Assembly (NCBI GenBank): GCA_041477815.1
Contig: JBGOUV010000057.1
Location: forward strand, 1-22,595
Length of the DNA stretch: 22,595 nucleotides
From: JBGOUV01 sp041477815
GTDB taxonomy: Bacteria; Acidobacteriota; Terriglobia; Bryobacterales; JACQDG01
Reading direction: 5' to 3'
Made by a program: the position numbers and the translations under genes. This document shows positions 7,812 to 13,970 of this stretch, piece by piece (positions within the stretch are counted from its first letter, which is position 1; each line of letters begins with the position of its first letter). The notes below the pieces were generated by a model, which was not told where the DNA came from, searched no databases, and saw only the letters and a list, made by a program, of their open reading frames with translations.

Positions 7812-8249
7812 TCAATACCGCTGGCACTCGACCGGCGACTGGCACCGGCGGCAGGGCTCGCCCGGGCCGGCGTCCGGCGCCGCGGCCTTACATTTCGGGC
7901 AGTAGCAATCGTTCGGTCCCACGGCCAGGGAGTAGGTGCGCGCATGATCCGGCGGCCCGGCGGTTTCCGACCAGCAGGTGCTGCCGGCCCCGGTGCACTT
8001 CACCGTATACGGCTCGGGCGACCCCAGGAAACCAAACCACACCGAGCATTCCATCATCGAGCCGCGCTCGGCGGGGGCCTGGAAGCGGCGACTCTCGCCC
8101 GTGGCCGTGCGCTCGAGCGCCGTCCAGGCCGCCCCCGAAAGGTCCGAGATCGCGGCCAGAAACGGGCCCTTGGCGCGGGTGACCTGGAACGTGAGGGGCT
8201 CCCCAGGTTCGACCTCCAGCACCCCGATCTTCTCCCGCAGCCGCATCAC
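7812..8249 (-). CDS. Beta-domain protein with cysteine-rich zinc-ribbon tail
   Basis: A 145-residue protein with tandem starts GTG (8249) and ATG (8246), placed immediately after the reading-frame-restored stop (8250-8252) of the preceding gene. The N-terminal roughly 105 residues look beta-rich (LEVEPGEPLTFQVTRAKGP). The C-terminal 35 residues carry DCYCPKCKAAAP then EPCRRCQSPVECQRY, that is C-x-C-x2-C and C-x2-C-x5-C, a likely zinc ribbon. The same tail pattern ending in CQRY occurs in the neighbouring upstream gene although the N-terminal parts differ. No family name can be given. No signal peptide, so probably cytosolic. Confidence 0.78.
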   Translation of the reverse strand: MMRLREKIGVLEVEPGEPLTFQVTRAKGPFLAAISDLSGAAWTALERTATGESRRFQAPAERGSMMECSVWFGFLGSPEPYTVKCTGAGSTCWSETAGPPDHARTYSLAVGPNDCYCPKCKAAAPDAGPGEPCRRCQSPVECQRY

Positions 8250-8677
8250 TCAGTACCGCTGGCAGGCAATGGGCCGCCCGCATTTCGGACAGGGATCGTT
8301 GTCATTGGCGCCGGCTCGCCGCAGCCGGTACAGTAGCAGTCGACCGGGCCGGCCATCAGGGGCCACCCGATGAGCTCGCTGCGCGTGAGGATCCGGGCCA
8401 CGTCGCCCAATACCACAATCAACTTGAAGTCGCCCGCGCCGCGGGGCCGGGGACCGGGAGCGAACGTATGGGCCGGACTCTCGACGGGATGGTAAGGCAG
8501 GTTGCCAAGCGTGGGGCGGCTCTCGTAGGCCGCGCGAAAAACATCGGCCGCCGCTATCACGCGGAAGTCATTCGGGCCGCCCGTCACCAACGCGGAGCGG
8601 CCCCGAGCCCGCATGGCGCGAACTGCCCCTTGTGGCGTCTCTTGCAGACTGAGATACGGCAGATCGACTTCCAGCAT
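8250..8677 (-). pseudogene. Cysteine-tail protein gene with a one-base frameshift
   Basis: As read, the frame runs 8246-8677 (143 aa) and ends with an unstructured PVRNAGGPLPASGTE. A shift of one base near 8305-8312 instead continues EPAP with NDNDPCPKCGRPIACQRY and stops at 8250-8252. That tail matches the neighbour's PCRRCQSPVECQRY. The tail would then hold DCYCTGCG plus PCPKCG, a plausible zinc ribbon. One missing base relative to an ancestral frame explains it. Either the sequence has an error or the gene is damaged. The N-terminal part (LEVDLPYLSLQETPQGAV) is unlike the neighbour's. The ATG at 8677 follows the upstream gene's stop by 5 bp. Confidence 0.7.
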
Positions 8678-8682
8678 ATCGC

Positions 8683-10248
8683 CTACTTTCGCGCGAACAA
8701 CTTGTCGAGGTCGAAGGTCAGCCCGATGTTGCCCCGCACCTCGCTTTTGTCGGGCAGCAACTCCGTCCTCGAAGCATAACTGATGGCGATCGGGATTTTC
8801 AATCCCTCGGTGACGGGGAACGCCACCTTGACCTGCGCGACGCCGATGGTGCCCTTGGCGCTGACATCCTTTCCGTTCACCTGCACCTTTTGGCCGAGCG
8901 GCTCTTCCTGGAGCCGCAGGACCAGGCCCGCGAAGGTGAGCACGCCCTTGCCGAGGTTCTGGATTTCAGGCAAAGGGATATCAAACTGCATGACGCCCTG
9001 TACGTCCCGAAGGCGGCCCACCCGGCTTCCGTTGACCACCGGCCGGGAGTTGAACAGGGTGGAGGAAACGTTCCCCGTAAACTCGGAATCGCCCACGAAG
9101 CGCCGGGTGTATACCAGCTTCAGACTGCTCAGGTCCGGCGGCTTGGGCCCGGTTTGGTCGGCCCCAGCGAACTGCCGAATATTGTTGTATTCCAGCGTCA
9201 GCACGGCGGAGCGGGCGATACGGTCAATCAATTGGCTTCGGGCAGCGGCGTAGGATTCCAACAGAGCTCCGGCCGTTTGGACCCGGGCTTTCACTTCGGG
9301 GATATGGTCCAGAACGCTCTTCAGCAGATCCAGTTGATGGATCAATTTCTCGGGAACGTCGGCCGCCGAGGATGCCTCCAGGTCCGCCACGGCCGCCTGC
9401 TGCCACGCCAGGACTTGGGTATTACTACGAAGCGTAAAGGTCAGCTCCCCCGTTGCCAGGCCCAATGGTTGTGACCCCTCCAGGAGGGAACGCCACTCCT
9501 GGTCGTATTTCGGATCGCGGGGGTCGCGGCCGTTGTACACGTCGAAACGGGCCGAGTAGCCTGCCAACTGATCCTGTCTCGCGGTGAACACGTTTTTCTG
9601 CGCGCCGTGGCTGATATCGAAGGTGCCGGAGAACGAAAAGCGCTTGACGAACCGCAGTCCGGGATCGCTCGCAAACGCATCGGCCGTCTTGACCAGGTCC
9701 TTTTTCGCTAAAGCGGTCAGGAGGCCGGCCGGATTGCCGCGAATCGTGATCACGGTGCCGCTCACGGTCTGCTGCAGAGCGCCGTTTTCGACGGCCAGCC
9801 CGATCAACCCCGGCGCCGGACCCTTGCTGGCGATGCTGGTGGAGCCGGGGGTTCCTCCCGGCGCCTCCACCTGCTTGTTGACCTGCTTCTGCTCAATCGC
9901 CGAAAGGAGCCCGCGGGCAACCAGAGAGCGGGGAGGAGCCGGCGCGTTGGCCAGGGCGATCGGCGTATAGAGCCACTCCAGAATCAGGTCCACGGGACTG
10001 GAGATCGTGTTCGCCAACGCCCCTTTGGCTTTCGTGACTTCCGCTTCCGCGGCCCGGATGGCGGTTTCGCCCTGCGCCAGCTTCCGCTCGAGTATTTTCC
10101 TGTCGAGTTCCGACTTGCGGTCCTGAATGCGCTTCGCGAGCTGGTCCAGCTTCTTCTGCGTGTCCGGAGCGCGCGCGGGCGCCGCCTCCTGGGCGCGGGC
10201 TATAGATACTGCCAATCCAACCAGGACCGCCAGCGCCAGACTCTTCAT
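8683..10248 (-). CDS. Secreted coiled-coil protein of unknown function
   Basis: A 521-residue exported protein. The signal peptide is MKSLALAVLVGLAVSIARA, followed by a charged heptad-like stretch at about 28-80 (KKLDQLAKRIQDRKSELDRK) that should form a coiled coil. The rest contains Gly/Ser/Asn-rich loops and beta-like repeats; the C-terminal 150 residues (GVLTFAGLVLRL, KIPIAISYASRTELL, GNIGLTFDLDKLFARK) look like antiparallel strands, possibly an outer-membrane barrel or beta-sandwich. The final residues are not a classical barrel-terminal Phe signature. Preceded by AGAGAGCGAG 6 nt before the ATG. Function not recognised; it is the only clearly exported product of the operon. Confidence 0.75.
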   Translation of the reverse strand: MKSLALAVLVGLAVSIARAQEAAPARAPDTQKKLDQLAKRIQDRKSELDRKILERKLAQGETAIRAAEAEVTKAKGALANTISSPVDLILEWLYTPIALANAPAPPRSLVARGLLSAIEQKQVNKQVEAPGGTPGSTSIASKGPAPGLIGLAVENGALQQTVSGTVITIRGNPAGLLTALAKKDLVKTADAFASDPGLRFVKRFSFSGTFDISHGAQKNVFTARQDQLAGYSARFDVYNGRDPRDPKYDQEWRSLLEGSQPLGLATGELTFTLRSNTQVLAWQQAAVADLEASSAADVPEKLIHQLDLLKSVLDHIPEVKARVQTAGALLESYAAARSQLIDRIARSAVLTLEYNNIRQFAGADQTGPKPPDLSSLKLVYTRRFVGDSEFTGNVSSTLFNSRPVVNGSRVGRLRDVQGVMQFDIPLPEIQNLGKGVLTFAGLVLRLQEEPLGQKVQVNGKDVSAKGTIGVAQVKVAFPVTEGLKIPIAISYASRTELLPDKSEVRGNIGLTFDLDKLFARK

Positions 10249-10260
10249 TTTCTCGCTCTC

Positions 10261-10623
10261 TTAAGAGGTAACGAACGCGTATCCCTGGATCTTGATCGGC
10301 GGCGGCGTGATCGTATCGGGAGCGGCGCTGCCGGAGGCGTTCCCGCTGATCTGGACCGTGTAGAAATCGGTCAAGTCATGGGCTCCCGAACCGTCCGGCC
10401 TGAAGTCGAATCGGATATCGAACGTGAACAGCGCGCCGCTGGCGCTGGGAGCCGCCACCACCCGCATCTCAACAAGTGGTCCCGTCATCATCTGGGATTG
10501 CCAAGACGGGCCGCCCATCACCGGATCGATCTGGGCCAGATAAAGGTCTTTCGCCTTGGACACCACCACCGTGATCTGCTCGTTCGGGACCACTACAAAT
10601 CGCCCATTCACATCAAAGTTCAA
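10261..10623 (-). CDS. First operon gene, 120-aa hypothetical protein
   Basis: I place the start at TTG 10621-10623 because GGAGG (10629-10633) lies 5 nt upstream and a good promoter lies immediately before. Reading further upstream runs into a transposase remnant, which is not part of this protein. The product (about 120 aa) appears as a beta-rich domain: GRFVVVPNEQITVVVSKAKDL, then GALFTFDIRFDFRPDGSG and DLTDFYTVQISGNASG, ending IKIQGYAFVTS. No signal peptide or cysteine motif. Family unrecognised. It stops 12 bp before the next gene, consistent with one transcript. Confidence 0.7.
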   Translation of the reverse strand: MNFDVNGRFVVVPNEQITVVVSKAKDLYLAQIDPVMGGPSWQSQMMTGPLVEMRVVAAPSASGALFTFDIRFDFRPDGSGAHDLTDFYTVQISGNASGSAAPDTITPPPIKIQGYAFVTS

Positions 10624-10645
10624 GCCAGCCTCCAACCAACACGCT

Positions 10646-10674
10646 AGTATAACCGGAACAATAAGACGGCGCAA
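10646..10674 (-). promoter_or_regulatory. Promoter for the 5951-10623 operon
   Basis: On the minus strand TTGCGC (10669-10674) and TATACT (10646-10651) are separated by exactly 17 bp. The -10 element matches TATAAT at 5 of 6 and the -35 at 3-4 of 6. Transcription would start near 10639, giving a leader of about 16 nt with GGAGG (10629-10633) and the TTG start at 10623. The promoter lies between the transposase remnant and the operon. Confidence 0.6.
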
Positions 10675-10689
10675 ACGGGAATTAGCCGC

Positions 10690-10949
10690 AATATTTCCTT
10701 GCTTTCCGCTGCCGTCGCTTGCAGTCCAGGCCGGCAACAACCGCTGCTCCTTGGTGCATTCCAGGCACTTTTTTGGAAAATCGATCTCCCAGGCCTGCTG
10801 GCCGATCTGGCGCTCCAACCCCGCCGCCGGCGCCGCGGCACATTCGGGTTCACTTCGAACGCCCGGGCCGCCTCCGTTCCCGCAGCCCCCTGCTCCCGCC
10901 GCTCCATCGCCGCCAGCTTGAACTCCCGGGTGAAATTCCGTCGAGACAA
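10690..10949 (-). pseudogene. IS3-family orfA transposase remnant
   Basis: The frame starting at 10949 begins MSRRNFTREFKLAAMERREQ and continues TEAARAFEVNPNV, the N-terminal helix-turn-helix of IS3-type OrfA. It then loses sense near 10815-10830. In another frame the coding resumes as LERQIGQQAWEIDFPKKCLE, the leucine-zipper segment of the same family. An intact OrfA has about 25 more residues between these parts, so this copy has an internal deletion with a frameshift. No OrfB (DDE) follows; the promoter and operon begin directly after. Dead IS copy, probably a recombination scar. Boundaries of the original element are uncertain. Confidence 0.72.
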
Positions 10950-11082
10950 TCCCCTGACTCCATTCTCCCGTTCGCGGCGTCTTGAGTTTTCACCGGTTGT
11001 CTCAATTTTGGACGCAAGTCCGGAGAGTTACCATAGCCTTTCGGCGCAAAAGAACCTGCTCACTTGGGGCGTAACGGACGAC

Positions 11083-11099
11083 TGGCCCTGCCAGGGCCA
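11083..11099 (-). terminator. Hairpin downstream of the degenerate TMK-like gene
   Basis: TGGCCCT (11083-11089) and AGGGCCA (11093-11099) form a perfect 7-bp stem with a 3-nt loop. It lies about 38 bp after the stop of the 11137-11730 gene, so it may end that operon. No T tract follows on the minus strand, so it is a weak candidate. The rest of 10950-11136 shows no gene. Confidence 0.35.
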
Positions 11100-11136
11100 T
11101 GTGGAACTCTCTTGCTGTGGGCGCAGCGGATCGGGC

Positions 11137-11730
11137 CTACCGGCTGAGGACCCTGTCGCTGACGGTCTCGCACCCGCCGCGCTTCTCCAGCGCCTCCAGG
11201 TAGGCGAGGTACTTCTCCCGCAGTTCCACCGGCTGCCAGATAGGGGAGCTCTTGAGCAAGGTCTTGCAGCAGAACTCCAGGTAGCCTTCCGAGCGCTTGA
11301 ACTTCCAGATGCCGATGTCCCGTTTTTCCTTGAGGCGGTAACAGGCATGGGGCTTGGGGGCGAAGTCGAACAGGTCCGCCAGCCACCGGCGCGAGAGGCC
11401 GGCCGCTTTGCCGAACGCGATGGCCGAATCCACGTAGGGCGCCGCCACCACCAGGTAGCCTTCCTCCAGCGCCGGCTTGATCTCCCAGCGCAGGCGGAAC
11501 ACCAGGTCGGCGGCGTAGAGCAGCAGCAGCGTGCGGGGCGAAGGCTGCGGGATGTTCTTCTCGCCTTTGCGCAGCTCGAAAAAGATGCCGGAGGCGTCGA
11601 ACTGGCTTACGCCTCCTTCCTGCCGGGGCTTGAGCAGGGATCGCACCAGCCTGTTGCCGGCGTCGGGCAGGGCCGGTCCGCCGGCTCCCTCCAGCGCGAT
11701 GAGGCGGCCCTTAGGAGAATCAGAAGGCAC
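11137..11730 (-). CDS. Degenerate thymidylate-kinase-like protein (pseudokinase)
   Basis: A 197-residue member of the thymidylate-kinase-like family that lacks the usual ATP-binding motif. Where relatives have EGxDGxGKST the sequence is LEGAGGPALPDAGNRL (residues 13-28), with no GK[ST]. The DR[YH] motif is also gone (VVAAPYVDSAIAFG, about 94-107). The fold marker Y-A-x-D is retained as YAADLVFRLRWE (about 72-83). It begins with GTG (11728-11730) after GAGGTAC and overlaps the end of the intact paralogue by 11 bp, so the two are cotranslated. I infer a regulatory or heterodimer subunit. A decayed enzyme is possible, though the intact 197-codon frame argues for selection. Confidence 0.75.
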   Translation of the reverse strand: MPSDSPKGRLIALEGAGGPALPDAGNRLVRSLLKPRQEGGVSQFDASGIFFELRKGEKNIPQPSPRTLLLLYAADLVFRLRWEIKPALEEGYLVVAAPYVDSAIAFGKAAGLSRRWLADLFDFAPKPHACYRLKEKRDIGIWKFKRSEGYLEFCCKTLLKSSPIWQPVELREKYLAYLEALEKRGGCETVSDRVLSR

Positions 11731-12511
11731 TTTGTACCTCGGTGCTGCGCTCCTGCCGATCCAGCCATTCGAGCATGGCTTCCATGTTCCACTCGGCCCA
11801 TTCCCGCTTGGTGGCCTCGCGGAACATCTGCCGGATGGAGCGGTGCTGCTCGTAAATGGACTGCTCGGCGTCCACTGTAATCATCTGAAAGATGGAAGCC
11901 AGGGCCCGGTATTCCTGACGCATGCGGGCCAGGAAGTGGTTGTAGCTCTCATAGGGATCCTCGATGTTGGTCACGTCCTGGCCGGCGTCGTAGAACTGGG
12001 GGGCCAGGGTGGAGGCCTTGCGCTTGCCGGAGGTTTCGGGCGAGACATCGAAGTAGAAGGCTACGTCGGGCCAGAACAGGGGCTCGTAGCAGTTCAGGAT
12101 CCAGTTGAGGCGCAGGTCTCGGGCGCCGGCGCGGGCCAAGCCGGTGAACAGGTAGCCGTCGGCAATCACCATCTTCCCCGCCCACAAGGCCGGCAGGATG
12201 ATGCACTCGAGCTGGTGGCGGAAGTCGGAGGCGTAGAGCAGGGTGTGTTCTTGGGGGCTGAGCGCCCGCGCGCCCTTGCGCGCCCGGATGAGGGGCTTGA
12301 CCAGCGGCGAGTCGGCCCACTTCACGCTAATCACTTCGTGCCCGTCGGTCTCCAGCCACTTCTTGAACAGGCGCCGCTGGGTGGTCTTGCCCGAGCCGTC
12401 GGCGCCCTCGAAGGCGATCAGGAAGCCCCGTTTGCTCTCCTGCCCTTGCAGCAGATGACGCAGGTGCTGTTCTTGCTCTCGCTGTTTTTTCAAGTCTGGA
12501 GCTTTCGACAT
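11720..12511 (-). CDS. Thymidylate-kinase-like protein, intact P-loop
   Basis: A 263-residue P-loop kinase of the thymidylate kinase (TMK) family, which normally phosphorylates dTMP with ATP. Walker A is EGADGSGKTTQ (residues 35-45). The conserved Y-A-S-D is at about 93-96. In the DRY position it has IADGYLF (D118, G119), so the arginine that usually contacts the phosphate of dTMP is missing. Residues 1-29 are a charged helical extension (KKQREQEQHLRHLLQ), not found in housekeeping TMK. A GQDV segment follows YD in the position of GMD in the other paralogues. The substrate may not be dTMP. It starts 22 bp after the stop of the upstream 115-aa gene. Confidence 0.82.
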   Translation of the reverse strand: MSKAPDLKKQREQEQHLRHLLQGQESKRGFLIAFEGADGSGKTTQRRLFKKWLETDGHEVISVKWADSPLVKPLIRARKGARALSPQEHTLLYASDFRHQLECIILPALWAGKMVIADGYLFTGLARAGARDLRLNWILNCYEPLFWPDVAFYFDVSPETSGKRKASTLAPQFYDAGQDVTNIEDPYESYNHFLARMRQEYRALASIFQMITVDAEQSIYEQHRSIRQMFREATKREWAEWNMEAMLEWLDRQERSTEVQSAF

Positions 12512-12533
12512 CCCGTGGAGGGCGGGCTTGGAC

Positions 12534-12881
12534 TCACGCGGAACCGGCCGCCACCTTTACCGCCGCGGCGCACCGGCTGCAGCTCAGGTATTCCAACAGC
12601 AGGATCATCTTGTGCTCCGCGTCTTCGTCGCCCGCGAGCGCCACGGGGAATCCCCGCCGGCAGCACTCGTATTGCAGGATGTCCCAGGCGATCTGGTGCC
12701 GCGACGTGGCGCCCGAGTGCAGCTCCGACTCCAGCAGGCACGCCCCCAAATAGGAGGCTATGTATCGCAACTCATCGGTGGACAAACCCTGCAGGAAACG
12801 GCGCGCCGGGCGGCGGCGCTCGGTCAACGCTACCGTGGATATGGCCCTTACCAGAGATACTCTTTCACCGGCGAGTGGCAC
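12534..12881 (-). CDS. Small helical protein with conserved-looking core
   Basis: A 115-residue protein. GTG at 12879-12881 is preferred because GAGGAG (12888-12893) lies 6 nt upstream and a promoter precedes it; an ATG at 12924-12926 would overlap the promoter's -10 element. The core RRFLQGLSTDELRYIASYLG looks like a helix-rich domain, followed by LLEYLSCSRC, where a C-x2-C pair could bind metal. No family recognised. It sits between the CHAD genes and the TMK pair on the same strand and is probably cotranscribed with the TMK genes from its own promoter. Confidence 0.65.
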   Translation of the reverse strand: MPLAGERVSLVRAISTVALTERRRPARRFLQGLSTDELRYIASYLGACLLESELHSGATSRHQIAWDILQYECCRRGFPVALAGDEDAEHKMILLLEYLSCSRCAAAVKVAAGSA

Positions 12882-12924
12882 AGGCGACTCCTCAGGCTGC
12901 CCAGGATTTTCATTTGGTGTAACC

Positions 12925-12953
12925 ATTATGTAACAAGTCCGCTGGGGTAGCAA
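12925..12953 (-). promoter_or_regulatory. Promoter before the 115-aa and TMK-like genes
   Basis: On the minus strand TTGCTA (12948-12953) and CATAAT (12925-12930) are 17 bp apart; the -10 matches 5 of 6 and the -35 4 of 6. It would start transcription near 12918, about 37 nt before the GTG at 12881. It suggests that the 12534-12881 gene and the two TMK-like genes downstream form a unit that can be expressed separately from ppx/CHAD. Confidence 0.5.
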
Positions 12954-13000
12954 TACGGCGTGAAAGAATTCGCGGCAAATGGCACCACCGACAAGGAGTG

Positions 13001-13501
13001 CTATACGGCCGCCTGAGATTTGGCGGCGTGGACCGGCTTGTTGGCCGGACGCCGGGGAGGGTGGGTCAAATAGCGCACAAACCTTTCGCGGTACTCCGGG
13101 CTTTCCAGGGTCTCGTGCCAGTACGCTTGGTACTTTTCGAGCAGGTCGCTCTCCCGGCGGTCGAGGGCGGCGAGGAGTTTCTTGTGGCGGGTGGGCGGGT
13201 CCCCGGTCTCCAGCAGCTCCTGCACGAGGACCCCGGTAGAATGGCAGTCGTTCAAATCTCCCAAGGCGGCCTGCAATCCCCGGACGGCCGCCAGGTAGGC
13301 GTCCAGAGCCTTGCCGTAGCAGGGCCGGAAGTACTCCAGCACGTACCGGAATCGCTTGGCCCGGATACGGAAGGCGTGAACCTCTTCGCTGTGCAGGTCG
13401 TCCTCGACGGAGGCATCGCCGGCGCGGAAGAACTTCTCGGCCAGGCGGGGGAGCAGGCGCGCGGCGTTTTCGCGGGCCGGCCTCTTGGGACGGAATCTCA
13501 T
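13001..13501 (-). CDS. CHAD-domain protein, C-terminal half
   Basis: A 166-residue protein with the second half-repeat of a CHAD domain, a helical domain that binds inorganic polyphosphate through conserved basic residues. The hallmark is VHAFRIRAKRFRYVLEYF (about 41-58), where H42, R45, R47, K49, R50 and R52 supply the basic face. LQAALGDLNDCH (about 76-87) is the typical turn. The ATG at 13499-13501 has GAGAGGAAC just upstream. The first half is encoded by the adjacent upstream gene 10 bp away in another frame, so the domain is either a natural two-chain CHAD or a frameshifted single gene. The predicted full CHAD fold needs both. Confidence 0.82.
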   Translation of the reverse strand: MRFRPKRPARENAARLLPRLAEKFFRAGDASVEDDLHSEEVHAFRIRAKRFRYVLEYFRPCYGKALDAYLAAVRGLQAALGDLNDCHSTGVLVQELLETGDPPTRHKKLLAALDRRESDLLEKYQAYWHETLESPEYRERFVRYLTHPPRRPANKPVHAAKSQAAV

Positions 13502-13511
13502 CAGGTTCCTC

Positions 13512-13964
13512 TCAGGCGGGGAGCAGCCGGACGCGCCAGCGTCCGATGGCGACGGAATGCTGGAGCTTCCGCAACCGCGCCCGCAGGGGCCGCATCCTGC
13601 GCCGGCGCTCCGCAGCCAGCGTCGCCGCCGCTTTCTTGGTCTCCAGCTTGCTGCTGGCGGAGGCGATCTCCGCCTGCTGGATAGTGGCCAGCGCCACGTC
13701 GCAGGCCCGTACCTCTCCCAGCAGGTCTTGCAACACCTGGAGGCGTCCCTGCAGCTTGCGAACTTGCCGCGTCGGCAGCAGCGGACCGAACACGCGCACG
13801 GCGTGCCGCAGCCGCAGGCACAGCCGCCGCAGGTCGTGCACACTGGCCTCGTCGGGCCTCTCCAGGGTCTGGCTGATGGAAAACGCCATGTCCCGCAACA
13901 GCGTCTCCACGATGCCGGCGCGATAGGTCAGCAGATCGAGCTTCGGATTGACCTGTTCATACAT
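13512..13964 (-). CDS. CHAD-domain protein, N-terminal half
   Basis: A 150-residue protein with the first half-repeat of a CHAD domain. SVHDLRRLCLRLRHAVRVF (41-59) holds H43, R46, R47, R51 and R53, the pattern expected of the polyphosphate-binding face. The region after (RKLQGRLQVLQDLLGEVRACD) and the basic stretch RRRRMRPLRARLRKLQH are typical. The ATG at 13962-13964 lies 6 bp after the stop of the Ppx-type gene. It ends with TGA at 13512, 10 bp before the next ATG. Together with the following gene it would reconstitute one CHAD fold. Confidence 0.82.
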   Translation of the reverse strand: MYEQVNPKLDLLTYRAGIVETLLRDMAFSISQTLERPDEASVHDLRRLCLRLRHAVRVFGPLLPTRQVRKLQGRLQVLQDLLGEVRACDVALATIQQAEIASASSKLETKKAAATLAAERRRRMRPLRARLRKLQHSVAIGRWRVRLLPA

Positions 13965-13970
13965 GACTGT

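Noticed and set aside
8300..8315. Programmed -1 ribosomal frameshift
   Set aside because: The geometry would work, but there is no X-XXY-YYZ slippery heptamer and no obvious downstream pseudoknot, so mutation or sequence error is more likely.
10624..10818. N-terminal extension of the 10261-10623 protein beginning MERQIGQQAWEIDF
   Set aside because: This part is the IS3 OrfA remnant in the same frame by chance; the promoter and GGAGG place the real start at 10623.
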